Source: an uncultured Lachnospiraceae bacterium
Lineage (GTDB): Bacteria; Bacillota; Clostridia; Lachnospirales; Lachnospiraceae
Assembly: GCA_900550285.1 (NCBI GenBank)
Contig: URRW01000053.1
Coordinates: 1 to 5,451 of the forward strand
Direction: 5' to 3'
DNA length: 5,451 nucleotides
Shown: one piece after another, positions 1 to 5,451 of the stretch
Numbering within the stretch: the first letter of the stretch is position 1
Layout: each line of letters starts with the position of its first letter
Notes under the pieces: generated by a model
What the model was told of the DNA's origin: nothing
Seen by the model: only the letters and a program-made list of their open reading frames with translations
The model's database searches: none
Translations under genes and position numbers: made by a program

Positions 1-891
1 ACTGTTTTCCGCGCGCCGATCCTTGTAAAGGGCATCCAGCCCTGCGTGCGCAACTGGGAAAAGCCCATCACCCTTGCGCGCCACGCTTACGGCGACGTTT
101 ATAAAAATACGGAGATCCGCGCAGACCGTCCCGGAAAGGCGGAGCTTGTGTTTACGGCGGAGGACGGGACCGAGGTGCGGGAGCTGATCCATACGTTCGA
201 CGCCCCCGGCGTGCTGCAGGGGATGCACAACACGGACAAGTCCATCGGAAGCTTTGCCCGCGCCTGCTTTAATTATGCAGTGGATACGAAGCAGGATCTG
301 TGGTTTGCCACAAAGGACACGATCTCCAAAAAATACGACCACACCTTTAAGGATATTTTTCAGGAGATCTTTGAGGAAGAGTACAAAGAGAAATTTGACG
401 CCCTCGGCATCGAATATTTTTATACCCTCATCGACGATGCGGTGGCGCGCGTCATGAAGGCGAAGGGCGGCTTTATCTGGGCGTGCAAAAACTATGACGG
501 CGACGTGATGAGCGACATGGTCAGCTCCGCTTTCGGCTCCCTTGCGATGATGACCTCCGTTCTCGTTTCCCCGGCGGGCGTTTATGAGTACGAGGCGGCG
601 CACGGCACGGTACAGCGCCATTATTACAAGCATTTAAAGGGCGAGGAGACGTCCACCAATTCGGTTGCGACGATCTTTGCATGGACGGGCGCGTTGAGAA
701 AGCGCGGCGAATTAGACGGCATCGGCGCGCTGTGTGAGTTTGCGGACAAGCTGGAAAAGGCGACGCTTTCTACCATCGAGGCGGGCAAAATGACAAAGGA
801 TCTGGCGCTGATCACGACACTTTCGGATGTGACGGTTTTAAACAGTCAGGAGTTCATCCGGGCGATCCGTGAGACGCTGGATAATATGTGA
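1..891 (+). CDS. icd: NADP-dependent isocitrate dehydrogenase, 5'-truncated by window edge
   Basis: The enzyme oxidatively decarboxylates isocitrate to 2-oxoglutarate in the cytoplasm, producing NADPH and feeding glutamate synthesis. The frame is open from base 1, so the gene starts upstream. The 296 visible codons end at TGA 889-891, and compared with eukaryotic-type enzymes of about 400 residues roughly the first 100 are missing. From recalled human IDH1, the match is close throughout. Visible residues 26-34 (ARHAYGDVY) align with the substrate-binding R132 region. LIDD (143-146) and YDGDVMSD (165-172) carry the metal-binding aspartates. AAHGTVQRH (199-207) is the NADP-binding loop, followed by EETSTN and IFAWT. 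This is the eukaryotic-like homodimeric type, not the E. coli Icd type. A GTG at 46 lies inside the conserved domain and is not the start. No frameshift or missing key residue is seen. NADP rather than NAD specificity is inferred from family resemblance. Confidence 0.95.
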   Translation, partial: TVFRAPILVKGIQPCVRNWEKPITLARHAYGDVYKNTEIRADRPGKAELVFTAEDGTEVRELIHTFDAPGVLQGMHNTDKSIGSFARACFNYAVDTKQDLWFATKDTISKKYDHTFKDIFQEIFEEEYKEKFDALGIEYFYTLIDDAVARVMKAKGGFIWACKNYDGDVMSDMVSSAFGSLAMMTSVLVSPAGVYEYEAAHGTVQRHYYKHLKGEETSTNSVATIFAWTGALRKRGELDGIGALCEFADKLEKATLSTIEAGKMTKDLALITTLSDVTVLNSQEFIRAIRETLDNM

Positions 892-892
892 C

Positions 893-899
893 GGGAGGA
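893..899 (+). promoter_or_regulatory. Ribosome binding site deciding the gtrA-like start
   Basis: GGGAGGA lies just after the icd stop codon, about 9-10 bases before TTG 909. It sits downstream of the alternative GTG at 888, which has no purine-rich site in front of it. The site therefore favours TTG 909 as the start. Confidence 0.6.
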
Positions 900-908
900 A
901 GGTTTGGT

Positions 909-1331
909 TTGGTCAAGAAATTTTTAAACAGCAAGCTGGGACAGCAGATCATGAAATTCGGGGTCGTGGGGCTTTTGTGCTTTGCCATCGAATACGTCCT
1001 GCTGATCGTAATTAAAGAGGTGCTGGGCTGGAATGTGATCCTTGCCAACACGATCGCCTTTACCGTTTCCGCGGTCGTGAACTATATCCTGAGCATCGTT
1101 TTTGTATTTGACACCGACAAAAAGGCGAATAAGGGAAAGCAGTTCGCAGTCTTTTTCCTGCTTGCCGTGGGCGGTCTGATCATCAACAATATTGTTTTAA
1201 AGCTGGGCACGATGGTGCTGGATCCCTTCTGGAGCCGTTCATATATTATCGTCAAGCCCTTTGCGACGGGCGTTGTGATGGTATACAATTTCATTACCAG
1301 AAAGCTTTTTATCGAAAAGAAGGAAAAATAA
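909..1331 (+). CDS. GtrA-family small membrane protein
   Basis: This is a 140-residue integral membrane protein of the GtrA type (PF04138-like). Members are linked to moving lipid-linked sugars across the membrane or assisting cell-surface polysaccharide and teichoic acid glycosylation; the substrate here is unknown. Four hydrophobic segments are visible at about residues 14-35, 42-67, 79-98 and 112-130. Family hallmarks are KFGVVG early in helix 1 (16-21), VNY in helix 2 (57-59) and NFITRKLF near the end (127-134), followed by a lysine-rich tail. The length is typical. TTG 909 is preferred for its ribosome site and because MVKKFLNSKLG suits the family; the frame also opens at GTG 888, overlapping the icd stop by 4 bases and adding 7 residues. 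The gene is 17 bases after icd and is probably co-transcribed, although no metabolic link is obvious. No glycosyltransferase partner lies in the window. The family call is firm; the biological role is not. Confidence 0.85.
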   Translation: MVKKFLNSKLGQQIMKFGVVGLLCFAIEYVLLIVIKEVLGWNVILANTIAFTVSAVVNYILSIVFVFDTDKKANKGKQFAVFFLLAVGGLIINNIVLKLGTMVLDPFWSRSYIIVKPFATGVVMVYNFITRKLFIEKKEK

Positions 1332-1348
1332 AACATAAGAAAGTAACG

Positions 1349-1393
1349 AAAATGCCGCTGCCGCGGGAGCTTTTCCCGGTGCAGCGGCATTTT
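1349..1393. terminator. Bidirectional rho-independent terminator between convergent genes
   Basis: A perfect 13-bp stem pairs AAAATGCCGCTGC (1349-1361) with GCAGCGGCATTTT (1381-1393). The inner part continues after a small internal loop as CGGGA/TCCCG (1364-1368 with 1374-1378). On the plus strand the stem ends in a run of five T's (1390-1394), serving the icd-gtrA pair. On the minus strand the A-run becomes TTTT, about 34 bases after the ABC-F stop. One hairpin therefore probably ends both transcripts. Confidence 0.88.
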
Positions 1394-1427
1394 TCGTGTC
1401 AAAAAACAGATCGGGGAATCTGCCGGC

Positions 1428-3377
1428 TCAGTCCAGCTCTTCGCTGAGCGTTTCCCACTGATCCATCAGTTCCAGAAGCGTTTCTGCGATTTCTTCCTTT
1501 TCCCGGGAGAGCTTCTGTAAGGCGGCTGCGTCGGTGGCGATGGAGCCGTCGGACATTTCTTCGTCGATTTGGGCGTCCCGGGCTTCGAGGGAGGCGATCT
1601 GCTCCTCGCATTTTTTCAGGGCGTTTTCCCGTTTGCGGCGGGCAGCTTCCTTTTCCTTCTGCGCCTGCCACGAAAGCTTTGAGGCAGAAGCGTCGTTAGA
1701 AGGGGCGGCTGCCTGCAAATCCTGTCCTGCGGCATTGTTCAGGGAAGCTGAGGCAGCGGCGTCCTGCGCCTGCTGGGCTTTTTTCTCCAGATAATAGTCA
1801 TAATTGCCGAGATACTGGGTCAGCGTGCCGCCGGAAAGCTCCAGAATGCGGTGCGCCGTCCGGTTGATAAAATAACGGTCGTGGGACACATAGAGCACCG
1901 TGCCGCTGTAGCTGTTGACGGCGTCCTCCAAAATCTCCTTGGAGGCGATGTCCAGATGGTTTGTCGGCTCGTCGAGGATGAGGAAGTTCGATTCGGAAAG
2001 CATCAGCTTTGCCAGGGAAACCCGTCCCCGCTCGCCGCCGGAAAGCTCCTTGATGCGCTTGAATACATCCTCGCCGGTAAACAGAAACGCCGCCAGCGTG
2101 TTGCGGATCTCCGTGTTGTTTAAGTACGGGTAGGCGTCGGAAATCTCTTCAAACAGCGTTTTGTCCGAATGGAGCACATGGTGCTCCTGATCGTAGTAGC
2201 CGACCTGTACCTTGCTGCCAAGCGTGATCGTTCCGTTATCGGGCGCCGTAAGCTGGTTGATCATTTTTAAAATGGTCGTTTTGCCCGTGCCGTTGTCCCC
2301 GATGATCGCCACATGTTCGCCGCGTTTTAGGGCAAAGGACAGATCCGTAAAAAGCGTGTTCCCGTCAAAGCCTTTGGCAAGATGCTCTACGGTGAGCACG
2401 TCGTTGCCGCTCTGGATGCGGGGCACAAGCTCCAGATGCATGTCGGTGCGGATCTCTGCAGGCTTGTCCAGTACCTCGATCTTATCCAGCATTTTTTCGC
2501 GGCTTTCCGCGCGCTTGATGGATTTTTCCCGGTTAAAGGAGCGCAGCTTTGCGATCACTTCCTCCTGATGCTTGATCTCTGCCTGCTGGTTTAGGTAGGC
2601 GTTTAATTGCGCCTGCCGAAGCTGCTCCTTTTTGGCGGCGTAATCGGAATAGTTCCCGGAAAAAACAGTGACTTTCGTATTGTCGATCTCAATGATCTTG
2701 GACGCGATCCTGTCGAGAAAATACCGGTCGTGGGAGACGATGAGCACGCTGCCCTTGTAGTTGAGCAGATAGGTTTCCAGCCATGCGATGGAGGACATGT
2801 CCAGATGGTTTGTCGGCTCGTCCAAAATGATCAGGTCGGGGCTTTGTAAAAGCAGCTTTCCCAAAGCAACGCGGGTTTTCTGACCGCCGGAGAGGGTGGA
2901 AACGGAGCGGGAAAATTCGCTTTCCGCAAAACCGAGCCCTTTTAAAACGCCCACCAGCTCGCTTTTGTAGGCGTAGCCGTTTTCCATTTCAAAGGCGTGG
3001 GTTAAGTCGGCGTATTTTGCCATCAGCGCTTCCAGTGCCTCCCCGGAAAGGTGCTTCATTTCAAGCTCCGCGCTGCGCATCCGGCTTTCCAGATCCAGAA
3101 GATGCTGTTTGACGGACAAAAGCTCTTCGTAGATCGTATTTTCCGTATTAACCGCGCTGTCCTGCGCCAGATAGCCGAAGGTCTTGTCCTTTGCAAAGGC
3201 GACTATGCCGGAGTCTGCGTCCAGTTCCCCGGTGATGATGCGCAAAAGGGTGGATTTGCCCGCGCCGTTGATGCCGACGATGGCTGCCTTTTCATAATCC
3301 TCTATGTGAAAAGAGCAGTTTTTTAAAACCTGCTTTTCCAGAAATGCTTTTTCAATATTCTGACAGGAAAGTATCAT
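1428..3377 (-). CDS. ABC-F family ATPase (YdiF/Uup-like, ribosome-associated)
   Basis: This is a cytoplasmic protein of two tandem ATP-binding cassettes without membrane segments. ABC-F proteins act on the ribosome near the tRNA exit site, relieving stalled translation or, in some members, protecting against antibiotics. Cassette 1 has Walker A GINGAGKST (35-43), signature LSGGQ (162-166), Walker B with LILDEPTNHLD (catalytic E187) and SHDR (215-218). Residues about 247-317 form the charged helical interdomain linker that touches tRNA and rRNA in this family. Cassette 2 has GDNGTGKTT (360-368), LSGGE (445-449), LDEPTNHLD (E470) and SHDR (498-501). The tail from about 535 is an Ala/Gln/Ser-rich spacer followed from about 572 by a charged predicted coiled coil. 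The 649 residues fit the longer YdiF-like housekeeping members. ATG 3377 has AAGGAG 7 bases upstream. Both cassettes look intact. A resistance role cannot be excluded from sequence, but nothing specifically supports one. Confidence 0.95.
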   Translation of the reverse strand: MILSCQNIEKAFLEKQVLKNCSFHIEDYEKAAIVGINGAGKSTLLRIITGELDADSGIVAFAKDKTFGYLAQDSAVNTENTIYEELLSVKQHLLDLESRMRSAELEMKHLSGEALEALMAKYADLTHAFEMENGYAYKSELVGVLKGLGFAESEFSRSVSTLSGGQKTRVALGKLLLQSPDLIILDEPTNHLDMSSIAWLETYLLNYKGSVLIVSHDRYFLDRIASKIIEIDNTKVTVFSGNYSDYAAKKEQLRQAQLNAYLNQQAEIKHQEEVIAKLRSFNREKSIKRAESREKMLDKIEVLDKPAEIRTDMHLELVPRIQSGNDVLTVEHLAKGFDGNTLFTDLSFALKRGEHVAIIGDNGTGKTTILKMINQLTAPDNGTITLGSKVQVGYYDQEHHVLHSDKTLFEEISDAYPYLNNTEIRNTLAAFLFTGEDVFKRIKELSGGERGRVSLAKLMLSESNFLILDEPTNHLDIASKEILEDAVNSYSGTVLYVSHDRYFINRTAHRILELSGGTLTQYLGNYDYYLEKKAQQAQDAAASASLNNAAGQDLQAAAPSNDASASKLSWQAQKEKEAARRKRENALKKCEEQIASLEARDAQIDEEMSDGSIATDAAALQKLSREKEEIAETLLELMDQWETLSEELD

Positions 3378-3384
3378 GATAATT

Positions 3385-3390
3385 CTCCTT
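3385..3390 (-). promoter_or_regulatory. Ribosome binding site of the ABC-F gene
   Basis: Read on the minus strand this is AAGGAG, 7 bases before ATG 3377. It supports that start. Confidence 0.85.
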
Positions 3391-3409
3391 GTAAATTCTA
3401 TGCAGATAT

Positions 3410-3438
3410 AGTTTAACCGTCCTTTCGGGCGGTGTCAA
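3410..3438 (-). promoter_or_regulatory. Sigma-A type promoter for the ABC-F gene
   Basis: On the minus strand a perfect -35 TTGACA (3433-3438) is followed by a 17-base spacer and TAAACT (3410-3415, 4 of 6 matches to TATAAT). This predicts a short leader of about 25 bases before ATG 3377, so there is no room for an upstream peptide attenuator of the kind seen with some inducible ABC-F resistance genes. The spacer contains an inverted repeat (3416-3433). Confidence 0.6.
3416..3433. repeat. Short inverted repeat inside the ABC-F promoter spacer
   Basis: ACCGTCC (3416-3422) and GGGCGGT (3427-3433) form a 7-bp stem around a 4-base loop, with one G-T pair at 3420/3429. On the minus strand that pair becomes a C-A mismatch. 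It lies between the -35 and -10 boxes, so it could be an operator or chance; it lacks a T-tract in either direction and is not a convincing terminator. Confidence 0.35.
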
Positions 3439-3465
3439 GAAGCGGGTTTGGATACGATCCTTTCA

Positions 3466-3483
3466 TTGACATTTTTTTAACAC
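3466..3483 (+). promoter_or_regulatory. Candidate Rex operator overlapping the -35 box
   Basis: TTGACATTTTTTTAACAC fits the 18-bp Rex box layout TTGTTAA-N4-TTAACAA, as recalled for Gram-positive bacteria. The right half matches 6 of 7 positions and the left half 4 of 7. The site covers the -35 box and part of the spacer of the rex promoter, where a bound repressor would block RNA polymerase. Rex autoregulation is known in some species. The left half also has to be TTGACA for the promoter, so some of the match may be coincidental. Confidence 0.45.
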
Positions 3484-3493
3484 AGGGTATAAT
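3466..3493 (+). promoter_or_regulatory. Sigma-A type promoter for rex-nnrD
   Basis: The boxes are consensus at every position: TTGACA (3466-3471) and TATAAT (3488-3493), with a 16-base spacer. Transcription should start near 3500, giving a leader of about 50 bases before GTG 3553. It is the only strong plus-strand promoter seen upstream of rex and probably drives rex and the downstream overlapping gene. Confidence 0.85.
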
Positions 3494-3536
3494 AAAGACG
3501 GAATATTTTTGCATGCGATCAGTGGCAAAAGCGGAC

Positions 3537-3543
3537 AAGGAGG
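3537..3543 (+). promoter_or_regulatory. Ribosome binding site of rex
   Basis: AAGGAGG lies 9 bases before GTG 3553. This strong site fixes a non-ATG start for rex; no better start is available in that frame. Confidence 0.85.
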
Positions 3544-3552
3544 CAGCAGGAA

Positions 3553-4203
3553 GTGGCAGACAGGGAAATTTCGCAGGCCGTTATCAGCAGGTTGCCCAGA
3601 TATTTCAGGTATCTGGGGGATTTGAGGGATCAGGGCGTAGAGCGCATTTCGTCACAGGAGCTGTCGGGGATCATGAATGTGACCGCGTCCCAGATCAGAC
3701 AGGATTTTAACAATTTCGGCGGCTTCGGGCAGCAGGGCTACGGCTATAATGTAGAATATCTGTATCAGGAGATCGGGCGGCTTCTGGGGCTTGACAAAAC
3801 CCATCACCTGATCATCATCGGTGCGGGCAATCTGGGGCAGGCGCTTGCCAATTATATGAATTTTGCCCGCAGGGGCTTCATTTTTACGGGGATCTTCGAT
3901 GTGGATCCGGCGCTTTACGGGCATAAGATCCGGGGCATCGAGGTGCGCCCGATGGAGGAGCTTGCAGAGTTTGTCCGCAAAAACAATGTGGACATCGCCG
4001 TTTTGACGATCCCGAAGGCGGAGGCGGAGCGGGTTTCTGAGCAGCTTGTGACAGTCGGCATCAAGGCGATCTGGAATTTCGCCCATGTGGATCTTCAGGT
4101 TCCGGGCGGGGTGCAGGTGGAAAATGTCCATCTTTCCGACAGCCTGATGAAGCTGTCCTATATGCTTGAGCGTTACGAACAGGAAAAGGGCGGGAAAGAA
4201 TGA
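3553..4203 (+). CDS. rex: Redox-sensing transcriptional repressor Rex
   Basis: Rex is a homodimeric repressor that binds operator DNA when NADH/NAD+ is low and lets go when NADH rises, controlling fermentation and respiration genes. The 216 residues match the usual length. The N-terminal winged helix (about 1-80) carries the family pattern SRLPRYFRYL (12-21), then ISSQELSGIMNVTASQIRQD (32-51) with the recognition helix, and FGGFGQQGYGYNV (55-67). The Rossmann domain has the NAD(H)-binding glycines GAGNLG (90-95) and an acidic FDVD strand end (115-118), which favours NAD over NADP. The C-terminal part contains AVLTIP and WNFAHVDL-type motifs and the swapped dimer helix. The start is GTG with a strong ribosome site. 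It lies divergently from the ABC-F gene and overlaps the next gene by 4 bases. All expected regions are intact. Its own promoter may be a target. Confidence 0.97.
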   Translation: MADREISQAVISRLPRYFRYLGDLRDQGVERISSQELSGIMNVTASQIRQDFNNFGGFGQQGYGYNVEYLYQEIGRLLGLDKTHHLIIIGAGNLGQALANYMNFARRGFIFTGIFDVDPALYGHKIRGIEVRPMEELAEFVRKNNVDIAVLTIPKAEAERVSEQLVTVGIKAIWNFAHVDLQVPGGVQVENVHLSDSLMKLSYMLERYEQEKGGKE

Positions 4204-5451
4204 CAGGAAATACGGAACAGTCCCCGATCCGCTGGCTGACGGATTCGGAGGAGATGAAGCGGTATGATAAAAATACGTCGGAGCATTTCGGCATTCCGGA
4301 GGCAGTGCTCATGGAGCGGGCGGCGCTTGCCTGCGCGCAGGTGATCTGCGAGCGCCAGCAAAAGATCGAGGCGCAGACAAAGGCGCTTTCGTACCGCCCC
4401 GGCAGGCGGGTGCTTGTTATGGCGGGGCGCGGCAACAACGGGGCGGACGGCCTGGCGGTAGGCAGGCTTTTGCGGCAGGAAGGCTTTCTGGTGGATTTTT
4501 TTCTGGCAGACGGCAGGAGGGAAGCGCTTTCTTTTGCGGCGCAGGCGCAGCTTGCAAGCGCCCTTGCATACGGGGGAAGCGTCAGTGACAAAATCCCGGA
4601 GCGGGAATATGATATTATCGTAGACGCATTGTTCGGCGTGGGGCTTTCCCGTCCTCTTTCCGGGCGGTTTCTGGAAGCTGTCGAGTGGATCAACAGGCAG
4701 GACAGTTTCGTGTGCTCCGTGGATCTTCCCTCCGGGGTCTGCGCAGACGACGGCAGGGTAATGGGCTGTGCGGTGCAGGCGGATGTGACCGTGACCTTTG
4801 GCTTTTACAAAAGAGGGCATTTTTTGTATCCGGGCAGGCGCTTTGCCGGAAAGGTCGTGTGCGCTCCGGTGGGGATCACGCAGGACAGCTTTTTGGGAAA
4901 GCCTCCGGGCGCGTTTACCTTTGGAGGACCGTTAAAGGAGCTGATGCCTGCAAGGAGCGTCACGGGCAATAAGGGGACGTTTGGAAAGGCGCTTTTTTTA
5001 GCGGGAAGCAAAGAAATGACGGGCGCGGCGCTGCTGTGTGCAAGGGCGGCGTTTAGCGCCGGCTGCGGCATGGTGCGGGTGCAGTTCACCCCGGATCTGC
5101 TGCCCTCAGACATCGTGGGCATGAACATTTACAGCCAGAAAACCGGGGAGATGGTCTTCACCCCCGGCCCCATCATGACCAACATCCTGCTGGCGGACGA
5201 GATCAACCGGGCCATCCCCCGCACCCAGTCCGCCCTGCTGGAGGCCATGGAGGAACGGCAGGTGTCCGTAGACGGCGTCACCTATCCCCTGGCCCCACCC
5301 TTCATGGTCCTGGCCACCCAGAACCCCGTGGAGACGGAGACCACCTTCGCCCTGCCCGCTGCCCAGCTGGACCGCTTCCTCTTCAAGCTCTCCATGGGCT
5401 ACCCCACCCCCAGGGAGGAGGCCGCCATGCTCCGAACCGTGGGAGATGGAG
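4200..5451 (+). CDS. nnrD: NAD(P)H-hydrate epimerase/dehydratase, 3' part replaced in frame by MoxR ATPase sequence (chimeric)
   Basis: The first 294 codons encode the bifunctional enzyme that repairs hydrated NADH/NADPH. The epimerase (YjeF-N/NnrE) domain spans about residues 12-230. It shows MERAA (38-42), GRGNNGADG (76-84), DALFGVGLSRPLSG (142-155) and SVDLPSGV (173-180). It also has FGFYKRGH (200-207) and YPG. The ADP/ATP-dependent dehydratase (NnrD) domain begins at about 250 with GNKGTFGK (256-263), an AGS..MTGAAL stretch and AGCGMVRV (287-294). The intact enzyme is about 500 residues, but here the domain stops after some 45 residues, before its GPGLG-like, HPGE and GSGD motifs. From residue 295 the same frame encodes part of a MoxR ATPase and runs off the window. 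ATG 4200 overlaps the rex stop (ATGA), suggesting translational coupling; its ribosome site (AGGAAAAGGG, 4181-4190) is modest. The epimerase call is firm. The full-length product should not be taken as a natural protein without checking. Confidence 0.88.
   Translation, partial: MTGNTEQSPIRWLTDSEEMKRYDKNTSEHFGIPEAVLMERAALACAQVICERQQKIEAQTKALSYRPGRRVLVMAGRGNNGADGLAVGRLLRQEGFLVDFFLADGRREALSFAAQAQLASALAYGGSVSDKIPEREYDIIVDALFGVGLSRPLSGRFLEAVEWINRQDSFVCSVDLPSGVCADDGRVMGCAVQADVTVTFGFYKRGHFLYPGRRFAGKVVCAPVGITQDSFLGKPPGAFTFGGPLKELMPARSVTGNKGTFGKALFLAGSKEMTGAALLCARAAFSAGCGMVRVQFTPDLLPSDIVGMNIYSQKTGEMVFTPGPIMTNILLADEINRAIPRTQSALLEAMEERQVSVDGVTYPLAPPFMVLATQNPVETETTFALPAAQLDRFLFKLSMGYPTPREEAAMLRTVGDG
5082..5451 (+). 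other. MoxR-type AAA+ ATPase fragment lacking Walker A, probably foreign to the adjacent sequence
   Basis: These 123 codons continue the upstream frame but encode the middle of a MoxR-family AAA+ ATPase, a chaperone-like class often found beside DUF58 and von Willebrand-A genes. QFTPDLLPSDIVG (chimera residues 295-307) is the conserved stretch that follows Walker A by several tens of residues in this family. LLADEINRA (330-338) is Walker B, TQSALLEAMEERQV (342-355) follows it, ATQNP (372-376) is sensor 1, and LPAAQLDRF (385-393) is the typical pre-arginine-finger segment. Walker A, which should precede this, is absent because other sequence stands there, and the C-terminal lid is beyond the window. 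By hand count about 89% of codons end in G or C, and all six Phe codons are TTC, unlike the sequence before it. I cannot tell the true gene's start or end. Confidence 0.85.

Noticed and set aside
888..908. GTG 888 as start of the GtrA-like gene, overlapping the icd stop
   Set aside because: No ribosome site precedes it, while GGGAGGA lies after it at suitable distance from TTG 909. It is not excluded, only less likely.
1399..1671. 90-residue Arg-rich minus-strand frame
   Set aside because: It lies mostly in another frame over the ABC-F C-terminus, with composition typical of a shadow frame and no supporting ribosome site.
3494..3552. Riboswitch or structured leader before rex
   Set aside because: The leader is only about 50 bases and I see no strong pairing in it beyond a GCATGC palindrome.
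3432..3710. Plus-strand open frame overlapping the rex start (possible alternative gene or leader peptide)
   Set aside because: Its nominal start lies upstream of the mapped rex promoter boxes. The AAGGAGG site serves GTG 3553, and rex homology is unambiguous in the other frame.
4425..4455. Variant epimerase loop GRGNNGADG instead of the commoner GxGNNGGDG
   Set aside because: Only one Gly-to-Ala change; I believe similar variants occur in Clostridia, and the rest of the motif is intact, so it is not evidence of inactivation.
4061..4820. Two long minus-strand open frames (210 and 215 residues) opposite the repair-enzyme gene
   Set aside because: They are Pro/Arg/Ser/His-rich with no recognisable motif, overlap each other and lie wholly antisense to a well-recognised coding sequence. 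They are GC-driven shadows.
1..5451. CRISPR arrays, tRNA or rRNA genes, insertion sequences, phage att sites or a novel defence system
   Set aside because: No direct repeat arrays, cloverleaf-like sequences, transposase or integrase reading frames or terminal inverted repeats were seen. The plausible genes are all recognised housekeeping-type families.

Overview
The window looks like chromosomal DNA of a Gram-positive Firmicute, most likely a Clostridia/Lachnospiraceae-type anaerobe. The reasons are strong AGGAGG-type ribosome sites, sigma-A type TTGACA/TATAAT promoters, a Rex redox repressor, an ABC-F ATPase, and moderate GC with mixed codon endings. The taxonomy is inferred from style and gene content only; no database was searched.

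Layout. Positions 1-891 (+) hold the C-terminal three quarters of an NADP-type isocitrate dehydrogenase, cut by the left edge. It is followed almost immediately by a small four-helix GtrA-family membrane protein (909-1331, +). A strong hairpin at 1349-1393 separates this pair from a convergent 649-residue ABC-F ATPase (1428-3377, -) and probably terminates transcription from both sides. A 175-bp divergent intergenic region (3378-3552) carries one promoter for the ABC-F gene and a consensus promoter for rex (3553-4203, +). A plausible Rex operator lies over the rex -35 box. Overlapping the rex stop by 4 bases is a gene for the NAD(P)H-hydrate repair enzyme (epimerase domain plus the start of the ADP/ATP-dependent dehydratase domain), beginning at 4200 (+).

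Functional theme. Three of the genes concern nicotinamide cofactors: isocitrate dehydrogenase makes NADPH, Rex senses NADH/NAD+, and the NnrE/NnrD enzyme repairs damaged (hydrated) NAD(P)H. Co-transcription of rex with the repair enzyme is a sensible redox-homeostasis arrangement.

Main anomaly. At about 5073-5105 the repair-enzyme reading frame changes, without any stop or frameshift, into the middle of a MoxR-type AAA+ ATPase (Walker B, sensor 1 and LDRF motifs, but no Walker A). Codon usage changes at the same point: Phe codons go from all TTT to all TTC, Pro from mostly CCG/CCT to CCC, and hand-counted GC3 from about 69% to about 89%. The simplest reading is a chimeric join of two genomes, for example a metagenome misassembly at a short shared sequence, and not a new fusion protein. 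Apart from this and the candidate Rex operator, the window looks ordinary; I see no CRISPR array, tRNA, rRNA, insertion sequence or novel defence system.
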